Positions 1 to 6,650 of a stretch of DNA of 12,423 nucleotides are shown piece by piece (within the stretch, counting starts at the first letter, position 1; each line of letters opens with the position of its first letter). The DNA lies in NCBI GenBank assembly GCA_002731985.1, contig PCCT01000016.1, positions 1 through 12,423 of the forward strand, written 5' to 3'. Origin of the DNA: Nitrospinota bacterium. GTDB lineage: Bacteria > Nitrospinota > Nitrospinia > Nitrospinales > VA-1. The position numbers and the translations under genes are program-made. The notes below the pieces were generated by a model, which ran no database searches, was not told the DNA's origin, and was given only the letters and a program-made list of their open reading frames with translations.

Positions 1-342
1 GCCGCAAGCCTGGAAGAATTAAATTTGTCCGCCAATAAACTTGGCGATGATGGATCCAAAGTAATCGCAGGATCAACGAACCTGAAAAATCTTAAAGTTA
101 TTTATCTGTCACAGAATGGCATTGGCGATGAAGGCGCTATAGCCATCGGAGCCTCAACTCACCTGAATGGGTTGACCCACCTTTATGTAGGAAGAAACGA
201 ATTTGGTGTCGAAGGAGCGAAGGCGATTCACCAAACCCAAACGCTGACTCAGCTCAGGACTCTTGTCCTTAAGGAAGGGGTAGAAACCACTCCAGACCTG
301 GTCAATTATTCACGCCCCGAATTGCTGCACCCAGATCAATAA
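1..342 (+). CDS. Leucine-rich repeat protein, RI-like, 5'-truncated
   Basis: The reading frame is open from base 1, so this is the C-terminal 113 residues of a longer protein; the TTG at 25 lies inside a repeat and is not a believable start. Three LRR units are visible with the pattern LxxLxLxxNxIGDEGAxAIA; the conserved Asn falls near residues 12, 39 and 66, an exact 27-residue period. This matches the ribonuclease-inhibitor-type class, which usually acts as a protein-binding scaffold. The last ~30 residues (after LVLKEG) are non-repetitive and form the C-terminal cap. No membrane segment is seen. The same period and consensus occur in the proteins at 398-1057 and 2453-3163, so this is one of three local paralogues. 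Binding partner unknown. Confidence 0.8.
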   Translation, partial: AASLEELNLSANKLGDDGSKVIAGSTNLKNLKVIYLSQNGIGDEGAIAIGASTHLNGLTHLYVGRNEFGVEGAKAIHQTQTLTQLRTLVLKEGVETTPDLVNYSRPELLHPDQ

Positions 343-397
343 TTTTTCATCAGAGAGCAAACTTTAATTATTTCTGAGGGGTAGGTACGTTGTTTGC

Positions 398-1057
398 TTA
401 GAAAACTTTGAGCTTTTCCAGGTGGGTTAACTTTTTTGATTCACGAAGAGCTTTTTTTGCTTCGTCAGATTTTATCCGGTTCCCTCCCAGATGTAGGTAG
501 GTCAGGTTTGATAAGGTATCTGAATCGGCGAGAGCAAATGCGCCTTCTTCACCAACCCTATTGTCCACCAAATTGAGAGAGGTTAGCTTGGTGAGTACGG
601 GCGATGCGGCCAGAGCTTTGGCCCCTCGTGCGGTGATCCCGTTGTATTCCAGATTGAGCGTTTGCACTTCAGAGAAAAGATCACTAGCGGCGATGGCTTC
701 CACGCCTTCATCTCCAATGCTGTTGGAACCCAGGTGCAGGTATTCTACCTTGGGCAGAGAGCTTGATGCCGAAATAATTTTAATCCCCTCTGGACCCAGA
801 TTGTTGTGGGTGATGATAAGTGTGTGGATGGATTTTAAGAGTTCAAAATCCGCTATCAGGCTGGCGAGTTCGATGCCGTGTTCTCTGGTTACTTCCGCCT
901 TTTTGAGAAAGGCATAGGCATCCTGGAGTTTGAGAATTTTCTGATCTTTGATGTTTTCAAAGATGACTTTCTGGTTTGGGGTCAGGTCACTCTTGATGTT
1001 TCCATATTGTTCCCCGTCGTTGACCAGTTCTTCCCAGTTTTTAAGTTTCTTAGACAT
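398..1057 (-). CDS. Leucine-rich repeat protein, RI-like, five repeats
   Basis: A 219-residue protein with a charged, non-repeat N-terminal region (about residues 1-74) followed by five LRR units. The conserved Asn sits at residues 85, 112, 139, 166 and 193, an exact 27-residue period, with GxEG/GDEG and ALAxS signatures of ribonuclease-inhibitor-type repeats. There is no signal peptide or membrane segment, so it is likely cytoplasmic; its role is probably protein binding, but the partner is unknown. The ATG at 1057 has only a weak purine stretch upstream. It starts 41 bases after the Sel1-like gene on the same strand ends, so the two may be co-transcribed. It faces the truncated LRR gene at 1-342 tail to tail, with no obvious terminator between them. 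Confidence 0.85.
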   Translation of the reverse strand: MSKKLKNWEELVNDGEQYGNIKSDLTPNQKVIFENIKDQKILKLQDAYAFLKKAEVTREHGIELASLIADFELLKSIHTLIITHNNLGPEGIKIISASSSLPKVEYLHLGSNSIGDEGVEAIAASDLFSEVQTLNLEYNGITARGAKALAASPVLTKLTSLNLVDNRVGEEGAFALADSDTLSNLTYLHLGGNRIKSDEAKKALRESKKLTHLEKLKVF

Positions 1058-1098
1058 CTCTAGTCGCTATAGTCTTTTTGTTCTGTATTGCTTCATCT

Positions 1099-1566
1099 TT
1101 ATCGTTTTAGTCTTTTTTCTTTGGCGCACCCGCCTTGATTTCCCATCTCGCAAGCCTGGTGGTAAAACTTGATCGCTTTTTTCTGTCTTCCTTCTCTATA
1201 ATTGATCGTTCCTAGGTTAAAGCAGGAGCGGTCTTCGCCAGCATCGCAGGCTTTTTGAAACATTTTCTTCGCCCCCTTCCACTGTTTGCTGTACTGCGTG
1301 CCTTGCATCGTCAGCAGAATTCCTCCGTTCGTGCATCCTGTCATATAATCCGCGTCACAGGCTTTTATATAAAACTTGAGAGCAGCTTTATTATCCCGTT
1401 CAACAATCCGGTATCTCTCACCCATTCTAAAGCAGGCGGTAGAGTTACCCTCGTCGCAGGCAGATCGCATTCCTGCTATTTGTGGGTCGTCGTCGGCCCA
1501 TGCAAAAGGGGCAAAAGCCATGCAAATTCCCAGTATTGAAATAACAGTCAGAATATTTTTTTTCAC
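1099..1566 (-). CDS. Secreted Sel1/Hcp-like cysteine-pair repeat protein
   Basis: The protein is 155 residues from a GTG start. The frame continues upstream to an ATG at 1674, but GTG at 1566 is preferred: it has AAAGGGG seven bases upstream and begins directly with a classic signal peptide (KK, a hydrophobic stretch, then AFAPFAWA before DDDPQ, cleavage near residue 24). The mature part carries four C-x7-C pairs (C37/C45, C70/C78, C107/C115, C139/C147) in Sel1-like helical repeats of 32-37 residues. This pattern resembles the cysteine-rich Hcp proteins, in which such pairs form disulfides, so an exported, disulfide-stabilised helical repeat protein is likely. Known Sel1/TPR proteins scaffold protein contacts; no catalytic residues can be assigned here. 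The LRR gene at 398-1057 follows 41 bases downstream. Confidence 0.78.
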   Translation of the reverse strand: MKKNILTVISILGICMAFAPFAWADDDPQIAGMRSACDEGNSTACFRMGERYRIVERDNKAALKFYIKACDADYMTGCTNGGILLTMQGTQYSKQWKGAKKMFQKACDAGEDRSCFNLGTINYREGRQKKAIKFYHQACEMGNQGGCAKEKRLKR

Positions 1567-1644
1567 AGTGGAACCCCTTTTCGTGAAGGTTTGTGTTCCG
1601 TGGGTCTTCTTAATTATCAATTCTCCCAGGTTGCAGAAAAGTAT

Positions 1645-1674
1645 AACATAACAGGAATATTCATTAAGTTTCAA
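1645..1674 (-). promoter_or_regulatory. Possible promoter for the Sel1-like gene
   Basis: On the minus strand a TTGAAA -35 box (1669-1674) is followed by an 18-base spacer and TATGTT (-10, 1645-1650). This would start transcription around 1638, about 70 bases before the GTG at 1566. It supports the GTG start over the ATG at 1674, which would lie within the -35 box. The call rests on pattern only. Confidence 0.35.
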
Positions 1675-1835
1675 TATAACTTTCAGGTTGGTTTTGGTGA
1701 AGTTTTGATTGAGTGAAAGAGTTTCGTTTGCATCGAGCTTCCAAGTATTCTAACCTTCAATCTTAGTGGTGAGTAAGCTTGAGTTCAAAATGATAAAATA
1801 TGCGTGTGGCGGGCTTAACGGGGAATACTGATTGA

Positions 1836-2357
1836 ATGAACATTGTTTTAATAGGCTATCGAGGCACTGGTAAATCGGCGATATCCAGGATATTGACAGA
1901 TACTCTTCATTGTCGACGTTACAGTATCGATGATGAAGTTGTTCGGCAGGCCGGGAAACCGATCCCAGAAATTGTCGAACAAGAGGGTTGGAGCAAGTTT
2001 CGTGAAATCGAGCGTGAGCTCGTTAGAAAAATTTCAGCGGAAATCAGGGGTTCGGTCATCGATTGTGGGGGGGGGGGGGTATTGGATGAGCGCAACGTGG
2101 CCGATCTGAAACGGGATGGCAAGGTCATTCTTCTGGTTGCGAGTCCGGAAAAAATTCTGGAGAGAATACATCGGGACGCAAACCGCCCCCCTCTTATAGA
2201 AGGGCTTAGTTTTGAAGAAGAACAGCGCCAGATACTCAAAGAACGCGATCCCAAATACCGCGCCGCCGCTGATTGTATTTTTGATACGACGCACCTCAAA
2301 CCACGGCAGACTGCTATGAAAATCATTGAGCATTTCAAAAAGAAAGGCTGGGTCTGA
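1836..2357 (+). CDS. aroK: Shikimate kinase
   Basis: A 173-residue P-loop kinase that phosphorylates the 3-hydroxyl of shikimate with ATP in the chorismate pathway (aromatic amino acids, folate, quinones); cytoplasmic. Walker A is GYRGTGKS (residues 7-14). The shikimate-site DD lies at 32-33 in the SIDDEV context, FREIE at 55-59, the Gly-rich loop at 78-81, and the lid arginine in RPPL near 117. ERDPKYRAAAD near 136-146 is also typical, and the length is normal for AroK. The ATG has GGGGAA about ten bases upstream. The four glycines of the loop are encoded by four GGG codons, giving a run of 13 G (2067-2079). It is the first gene of a closely spaced plus-strand group; dehydroquinate synthase, a frequent neighbour, is absent here. 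Confidence 0.93.
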   Translation: MNIVLIGYRGTGKSAISRILTDTLHCRRYSIDDEVVRQAGKPIPEIVEQEGWSKFREIERELVRKISAEIRGSVIDCGGGGVLDERNVADLKRDGKVILLVASPEKILERIHRDANRPPLIEGLSFEEEQRQILKERDPKYRAAADCIFDTTHLKPRQTAMKIIEHFKKKGWV

Positions 2358-2452
2358 ATATGATGAGTCCGTTGTTTGAGAGCCTGATAGTTAATAGTAT
2401 GATTTTACTCCCTCTCGAGTCGGATAATGAGAATCCTCTGGAGGGCGGTGAA

Positions 2453-3163
2453 ATGGAAAACTATACACGAACAGGGAGTGAGGCAGGGCCGCAATTCAAA
2501 CTTCAGCTTAATGACAGGGATGTCAACTTGGAGGAGTTGGAGGATCTTATAGGATACTCCCGGCTCAAGACAGTGGGAGAATTGTGGCTGGATAGAAACG
2601 ATTTTGGTGATGAAGGGGTAGAGCTTATAGCCAGCATGGAAGAGTTGAGGAAACTCCGAGTTCTTTCTCTGGCAGGTAATAAGCTCACCGACAGAGCGGT
2701 CAGCGCGTTGGCTCAGACAAAAACGCTGGTTAATTTAAAACGCCTGTTCATTCAGGTCAACACTATGGGGCCTGAAGGGGTGGTAAGTCTGGGGCAATCG
2801 CCAGCCATGGGCTCTCTCGAATTTCTCTATCTCAAACAGAACCCATTGGGGCCAGACGGTGCCAAAGCTTTGGCAGGTTCATCTGCAATTAAAGGTATAA
2901 AAGAACTGTATCTGGGAAGGACAAGGTTAAGGAATGATGGACTAGCCGTGTTATGCAATGGCAGGCCATGGCCGAATCTTACCACGTTGTCTCTGGCGCA
3001 GAACGGTTTGGATGATAAATCCACTGAAATGCTCGCAGACACACAGTCTTTTCCCAATCTGGTGACTCTCGACTTGTATGGTAACCGTATCAGTGATGAA
3101 GCGGTCGATATTATTAAAAACTCTCCGCATTTAAAAAGCTTAAGAGCTTTGCAGGTCAACTGA
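2453..3163 (+). CDS. Leucine-rich repeat protein, RI-like, seven repeats
   Basis: A 236-residue protein from the ATG at 2453, chosen because GGAGG lies eight bases upstream. An in-frame ATG at 2360, three bases after the aroK stop, would add 31 residues of unremarkable sequence with a poor ribosome site. After about 40 residues of N-terminal region, seven LRR units run to the end with the Asn position at 49, 76, 103, 130, 157 (Thr here), 184 and 211, an exact 27-residue period of the ribonuclease-inhibitor type. There is no signal peptide or membrane segment. It sits between aroK and an AlkA-like gene with short gaps, so it is probably transcribed with them, although no functional link is evident. 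It is a paralogue of the LRR proteins at 1-342 and 398-1057. Confidence 0.85.
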   Translation: MENYTRTGSEAGPQFKLQLNDRDVNLEELEDLIGYSRLKTVGELWLDRNDFGDEGVELIASMEELRKLRVLSLAGNKLTDRAVSALAQTKTLVNLKRLFIQVNTMGPEGVVSLGQSPAMGSLEFLYLKQNPLGPDGAKALAGSSAIKGIKELYLGRTRLRNDGLAVLCNGRPWPNLTTLSLAQNGLDDKSTEMLADTQSFPNLVTLDLYGNRISDEAVDIIKNSPHLKSLRALQVN

Positions 3164-3178
3164 CTTTGCTGACAGATT

Positions 3179-3817
3179 ATGGGTGATAACTCTAAGACTA
3201 TCCCCGGTCGAAAAGAAATCCTCCTTCATTTTGACCAGAACGATTCGGTAATGGCTCAGGTCATTCGGCGAATTGGCCCCTTGAAGCTTAAACGTAACCG
3301 CAACTATTTCGTTGTGTTGTGTAAAGCAATTGTCGCGCAACAGATTTCAGTTGCCGCGGCAGACACAATCACAGCTCGCTTTAATGCGCTATTTAAAGGG
3401 GACGCTCCAACTCCCGAACAGGTGCTGAAGCTAACGGAATCTGTTCTGCGCGGGGTGGGTCTTTCACGGCAGAAGGCGGCTTATTTGAAAGACTTGAGCG
3501 TTCATTTTCATGAGAAGACGATTCGTCCGCATCGCCTGCATTACATGGATAATGAAGAGGTGGTTCAACAATTGACAGCAGTTTACGGGATCGGACGATG
3601 GACTGCCGAAATGTTCCTGATATTTTCACTCAACAGACCGGATGTTTTGCCGGTCGGTGATCTGGGTTTGCAGTTGGGACTCAAAAAATTGTACCGCATG
3701 CGTAAACTACCCACGGTAAAACGAATGCGTTCATTGGGGGAAAAATGGCATCCTCTTGAAACGGTAGCAACCTGGTACGCCTGGCGAACACAGGATGAAA
3801 ATATTGTTGCCTACTGA
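3179..3817 (+). CDS. DNA-3-methyladenine glycosylase II (AlkA-like, HhH-GPD)
   Basis: A 212-residue base-excision repair glycosylase of the HhH-GPD superfamily, which removes alkylated purines from DNA. IVAQQIS (residues 51-57) is the typical opening helix. The helix-hairpin-helix is LTAVYGIGRWTA (132-143), followed by the catalytic-loop region with Asp161 in LPVGDLGL, the position of the essential Asp in AlkA. There is no C-terminal four-cysteine cluster, which excludes an endonuclease III/MutY-type iron-sulfur protein. It lacks the N-terminal domain of E. coli AlkA, like many short bacterial AlkA-type enzymes. The ATG lies 16 bases after the LRR stop with no good Shine-Dalgarno, which suggests translation coupled to the upstream gene. 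An O-methyltransferase follows after 24 bases. Exact lesion range cannot be read from sequence. Confidence 0.88.
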   Translation: MGDNSKTIPGRKEILLHFDQNDSVMAQVIRRIGPLKLKRNRNYFVVLCKAIVAQQISVAAADTITARFNALFKGDAPTPEQVLKLTESVLRGVGLSRQKAAYLKDLSVHFHEKTIRPHRLHYMDNEEVVQQLTAVYGIGRWTAEMFLIFSLNRPDVLPVGDLGLQLGLKKLYRMRKLPTVKRMRSLGEKWHPLETVATWYAWRTQDENIVAY

Positions 3818-3841
3818 TGGCGGTTTTTAAAGGAGAGTGAT

Positions 3842-4474
3842 ATGGATTTTGTTAACGAAGATATCGACAACTATGCTTATGACCATACCCAGATCGAGGA
3901 TGATCTCCTCTGGCGTCTAGAGTTGGAAACCTATGACCAGTTGGAAATCCCGCAGATGCTCACCGGACGCATCGAAGGGCGATTGCTCAAGATGCTCGCT
4001 CAACTTGTAGAGGCAAAGCGGATCATCGAGATAGGAACTTTCGGAGGATACAGTGCCCTCTCAATGGCCGAGGCTCTTCCTGATAGTGGCTACCTCATTA
4101 CATGTGAAATGGACCCCGTGGCGATCCAATTTGCCCAACGGTTTTTTGATGAAAGTCCGCATGGCAAAAAGATTGTTCTGAAAGAAGGTCCTGCGCTCGA
4201 TACTCTTAAAACGCTGACCGGTTCATTCGATATGGCTTTTATTGATGCAGATAAGGAAAATTACCTGAATTATTACGAAGCCTTGCTTCCACTTATGCGC
4301 CCAGGGGGATTGATCGTGGTGGATAATGTTTTATGGGGTGGCAGAGTTTTGAATCCCCAAGAAACTTCGGACCATGCCATTCACAGATTCAACCACAGAG
4401 TTAAGGACGATCATCGTGTGGAAAAGGTCATGCTGACTATCAGAGACGGCGTGTCCCTGCTTCGAAAACGGTGA
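3842..4474 (+). CDS. SAM-dependent O-methyltransferase (CCoAOMT/COMT-like family)
   Basis: A 210-residue class I methyltransferase of the Methyltransf_3 family, which uses S-adenosylmethionine and a divalent metal to methylate catechol-type hydroxyls. SAM motif I is EIGTFGGYS (63-71), with the acidic ribose-binding residue Glu89 in TCEMD. The metal-binding set is visible as Asp135 (FIDADK) and Asp161/Asn162 (VVDNVLW), and the general-base Lys138 is present. The length is normal for the bacterial family. The start has AAGGAGA five to six bases upstream, a strong site. It is probably the last gene of the aroK-LRR-alkA group. The natural substrate is unknown; a catechol or caffeoyl-like small molecule is the family expectation, but many bacterial members are uncharacterised. 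Confidence 0.9.
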   Translation: MDFVNEDIDNYAYDHTQIEDDLLWRLELETYDQLEIPQMLTGRIEGRLLKMLAQLVEAKRIIEIGTFGGYSALSMAEALPDSGYLITCEMDPVAIQFAQRFFDESPHGKKIVLKEGPALDTLKTLTGSFDMAFIDADKENYLNYYEALLPLMRPGGLIVVDNVLWGGRVLNPQETSDHAIHRFNHRVKDDHRVEKVMLTIRDGVSLLRKR

Positions 4475-4564
4475 TTTCATTATGAAGAGGAGGGAAAGCG
4501 GTTGAAGGTGGGCGAACCAATATGCTAGTTTAGCTCCGAATTCGATGCTTTGAATTCTTAACAG

Positions 4565-4587
4565 TGGTGGGTAAGCGCTTCCTACCA
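4565..4587 (+). terminator. Stem-loop after the methyltransferase, possible terminator
   Basis: TGGTGGG (4565-4571) pairs with CCTACCA (4581-4587) over seven base pairs including one G-U, with a nine-base loop that is itself close to palindromic (AAGCGCTT). A T/A-rich stretch (TTAATTAATATTTT) follows instead of a pure T run. It lies 90 bases after the O-methyltransferase stop and 37 bases before the next start, so it may end the upstream transcript or shape the leader of the downstream gene. Confidence 0.3.
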
Positions 4588-4623
4588 TTAATTAATATTT
4601 TAAAACTTACGGAATCTGACAAC

Positions 4624-5097
4624 ATGGCCGAAACACTGGGAAGTCTTATCGATAAACTCTCTATTAAAAATTTGCGATACTGGCATATAGATGAAGTCAT
4701 TCAGGCTAAGGATGCATCCGACCCTCAAAGGGCGAAGTTGCAGGCGAAAAGAGACTTGGTGGACAATCAGCGAAAAGAATTGTTGGGAGAAATCGATGCG
4801 TTTTTAGAAGCCGCCCTTGCGGGAGAGGTGAAGATTCGTGACGAAAAGGTGAAGCTTTATAAAAACCTCAACGTTGCTTCATCGGTTGGCCTGAGTAAGC
4901 TGGGAGATGCTGTGAGCGGATTGGCAATGAGTAATATCAAGTTATGGCATCTTGAAGATGAGGTCAGACGGGAAGATTTGCCTGACGCTGAAATAGTAAA
5001 GACCAAGCGTACTATCGACACCACCAATCAGGAGCGCAATAATTTTATGGATAAGGTGGACGAGATTCTTGAACAAACGGTGAATCAGACTAAGTAA
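4624..5097 (+). CDS. Duplicated DUF4254-like small protein
   Basis: A 157-residue soluble protein of unknown function. The frame extends to a GTG at 4564, but that codon overlaps a stem-loop; the ATG at 4624 begins right at the conserved part, though its ribosome site is weak. The protein is an internal tandem duplication. Residues 5-65 and 93-154 align with an offset of 88: LG-x5-L-x3-N(L/I)-(R/K)-x-WH-x-(D/E)(E/D)(E/V), then NQ, then (I/V)D-x-(F/I)LE. Trp20-His21 and Trp108-His109 are the best conserved residues. The SLIDKLSIKNLRYWH core resembles DUF4254 proteins as I remember them, so family assignment is moderate. It is predicted to be mainly helical, with no signal peptide or membrane segment. 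It stands alone between the O-methyltransferase and a convergent lipoprotein gene. Confidence 0.72.
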   Translation: MAETLGSLIDKLSIKNLRYWHIDEVIQAKDASDPQRAKLQAKRDLVDNQRKELLGEIDAFLEAALAGEVKIRDEKVKLYKNLNVASSVGLSKLGDAVSGLAMSNIKLWHLEDEVRREDLPDAEIVKTKRTIDTTNQERNNFMDKVDEILEQTVNQTK

Positions 5098-5155
5098 AAC
5101 TCAAAGAGAATCAAGCAGAAGATGGGTTTCCAAGGTGGGTTGTAAAAGTTGTTGC

Positions 5156-5962
5156 TCAAAGAAACTGATCTAAAAGTTCCTTTCTCTTGCGTTCATACTC
5201 GTTGTCATCAATCAGCTCTTTATCACGAAGACCCTTCAAAAACTGCAAACGTTTTTCGAGTTCGCCCTGATCGGTCGAGGAGCTTTCAGTGCGTTTCCGT
5301 TTCGGGGCAGGCGATGCGTCTCTTGATGATTTTTGGGATGAACGAGAGCGAAGGCTTCGTTGGGATTTTGCTGGCAGGTCCAGACCCGATACGATCCAGT
5401 TTTCCTGAACCCTGCTGCCGAAAAGATTTTTTATTTGCCTAAAGCTCTGACCCCCTCTGGGTACCAGCCGCCAGGTAGAACCTCTGTGGCCGGGAAAAGA
5501 ACTGTTTGCGAAATCAGACCCTTTTATTATTTTAAACCGCCAGTGAATTTTCCCCTTGGCTCGAAATATAGACCCTGCGGTTGTTCCATGAGGTGTGTCA
5601 ACCTCATAATATAATATGGTGTTGGCCTTTATTCGGTTCAACGCTTTCGTGACTAACGGGGTTATTTCGAGGGCATCATTGGGCGAGAACACATATTTCC
5701 CTTTTCCCATTAGAGATAATTCCTCGTAATACAGAGACAGTAGGTGATTCATTACCTGCTCTCTTGAGATTTCTATGGGATGCTCCAACCGCAGTTCTTT
5801 GATCTCCGATTCCAGTCCTGACTGCAGGCGATAGACGAGCGTGAGGCGTTTTTTTTCCAGGCGTTTTTCTGGAGCAGAGCATCCTGCAAACAGCAACGGT
5901 AACAGGAAAAAGATTATCAGTCCTGCTTGCAACAAGTAATTTATCTTAGTTTTCTGAGTCAT
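5156..5962 (-). CDS. Lipoprotein with C-terminal SHOCT domain
   Basis: A 268-residue lipoprotein. The signal peptide (residues 1-27) ends in the lipobox LFAG-C28, so the mature protein is lipid-anchored. Residues ~35-205 form an unrecognised periplasmic region with predicted mixed alpha/beta content. Residues ~207-232 are a Ser/Arg/Lys-rich linker, and residues 235-268 form a SHOCT module (LEKRLQFLKGLRDKELIDDNEYERKRKELL), a short helical hairpin often found at protein ends and thought to aid oligomerisation. The start lies inside the end of the methyltransferase gene (17-base overlap, 5946-5962), implying translational coupling. Nine A residues precede the ATG on the coding strand instead of a Shine-Dalgarno. 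Function unknown; a cell-envelope structural or sensing role is inference. Confidence 0.82.
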   Translation of the reverse strand: MTQKTKINYLLQAGLIIFFLLPLLFAGCSAPEKRLEKKRLTLVYRLQSGLESEIKELRLEHPIEISREQVMNHLLSLYYEELSLMGKGKYVFSPNDALEITPLVTKALNRIKANTILYYEVDTPHGTTAGSIFRAKGKIHWRFKIIKGSDFANSSFPGHRGSTWRLVPRGGQSFRQIKNLFGSRVQENWIVSGLDLPAKSQRSLRSRSSQKSSRDASPAPKRKRTESSSTDQGELEKRLQFLKGLRDKELIDDNEYERKRKELLDQFL

Positions 5963-6521
5963 TTTTTTTTCGGGCTACCAGAGAAGCGAAAGCCTTGTTG
6001 TCATGATCAACTTCCCGGTACCTTAAAATATGGAATTCGCTGAAGGCTTCTAATAGTTCATTATGCTCCAGAACCCAATCCCGTTTAAAGTTACTATATT
6101 TAAGATAGTCGATGGTGAATGTTTCGTAAAAAATCAACCCACCAGGTTTCAGAGTATTTCTGATATCTGGAAAAATTCGTCGTTCAAGAAAGTTGAAGCA
6201 GAGAACAAGGTCAAATGCATTTTGCTCAAATTTCCAGTCATCCAGATCGACAACGCTGGTTTCAATGATAACGTTTTTTTCATTGGCCAGAGAGCGGGCC
6301 TTACCTAGTCCATTGGCTGATACATCAATTGCCAGCGTTTCGTAACCCTTTTCAGCGGCAAAAACGGCGTTTCTGCCTTCGCCGGAGGCCATATCGATAG
6401 CTAGACCTTTTCCCGTAAGCAAATCTGCGTTGTCCGTTAACCATGCGCAGGGTTCCTTGCTGGTGATATATTCGGTACCTCCATACTTGGAGTCCCATTT
6501 TTCCTTGTCCTTCAACGACAT
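5946..6521 (-). CDS. TehB-like class I SAM-dependent methyltransferase
   Basis: A 191-residue methyltransferase from the ATG at 6521. Motif I is AIDMASGEGRNAVFAA (residues 41-56), followed by the acidic residue in LAIDVS (Asp66) and FDLVLCFNFLER (103-114), and then the post-motif LKPGGLIFYET. This order is typical of TehB/Methyltransf_11/25-type enzymes acting on small molecules or on tellurite/thiopurine-like substrates; the true substrate is not deducible. Two upstream starts (TTG 6569, ATG 6560) are possible in frame, but they lie within or upstream of the promoter at 6552-6580, and the family N-terminus (KWDSKY) fits the 6521 start. It is co-directional with, and overlaps by 17 bases, the SHOCT lipoprotein gene, so the two form an operon. 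Confidence 0.85.
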   Translation of the reverse strand: MSLKDKEKWDSKYGGTEYITSKEPCAWLTDNADLLTGKGLAIDMASGEGRNAVFAAEKGYETLAIDVSANGLGKARSLANEKNVIIETSVVDLDDWKFEQNAFDLVLCFNFLERRIFPDIRNTLKPGGLIFYETFTIDYLKYSNFKRDWVLEHNELLEAFSEFHILRYREVDHDNKAFASLVARKKNDSEN

Positions 6522-6551
6522 ATGACGGGTCTCAAGGTGAAATAAAGTCCC

Positions 6552-6580
6552 TTTATACATCCAGAGCAAAACTGGATCAA
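6552..6580 (-). promoter_or_regulatory. Sigma-70-type promoter with inverted repeat in the spacer
   Basis: On the minus strand TTGATC (-35, 6575-6580) and TATAAA (-10, 6552-6557) are separated by 17 bases. Transcription would start near 6545, about 24 bases before the ATG at 6521. A perfect inverted repeat ATCCAG-N7-CTGGAT (6559-6577) fills the spacer and touches the -35 box, a position where a repressor dimer would block polymerase. Both are read directly; the operator role is inference. Confidence 0.6.
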
Positions 6581-6650
6581 GGAAACTGTTTTGGCAGAGG
6601 GACCATGCTTTGTCCTCATCATCCTCCAGATTTTAGAAAAAATGGGGATT

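Noticed and set aside
356..398. AGCAAAC / GTTTGCT inverted repeat between the convergent LRR genes as a terminator
   Set aside because: The seven-base arms are separated by nearly 30 bases and no T run follows on either strand.
561..917. Plus-strand open frame of 118 codons opposite the LRR gene
   Set aside because: It lies wholly antisense to a clear LRR gene, and its composition mirrors the repeat codons; no recognisable domain.
1567..1674. Upstream ATG extension of the Sel1-like protein
   Set aside because: It would bury the signal peptide 36 residues inside the protein and would start within a likely -35 box; the GTG at 1566 has a strong ribosome site.
1919..2338. Minus-strand open frame opposite aroK
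   Set aside because: Antisense shadow of a convincing shikimate kinase; Ser/Arg-rich with no domain.
2360..2452. Earlier ATG for the seven-repeat LRR protein
   Set aside because: It is in frame and close to the aroK stop but has a poorly placed ribosome site, while the ATG at 2453 has GGAGG at eight bases. The extra 31 residues look unstructured. Not excluded.
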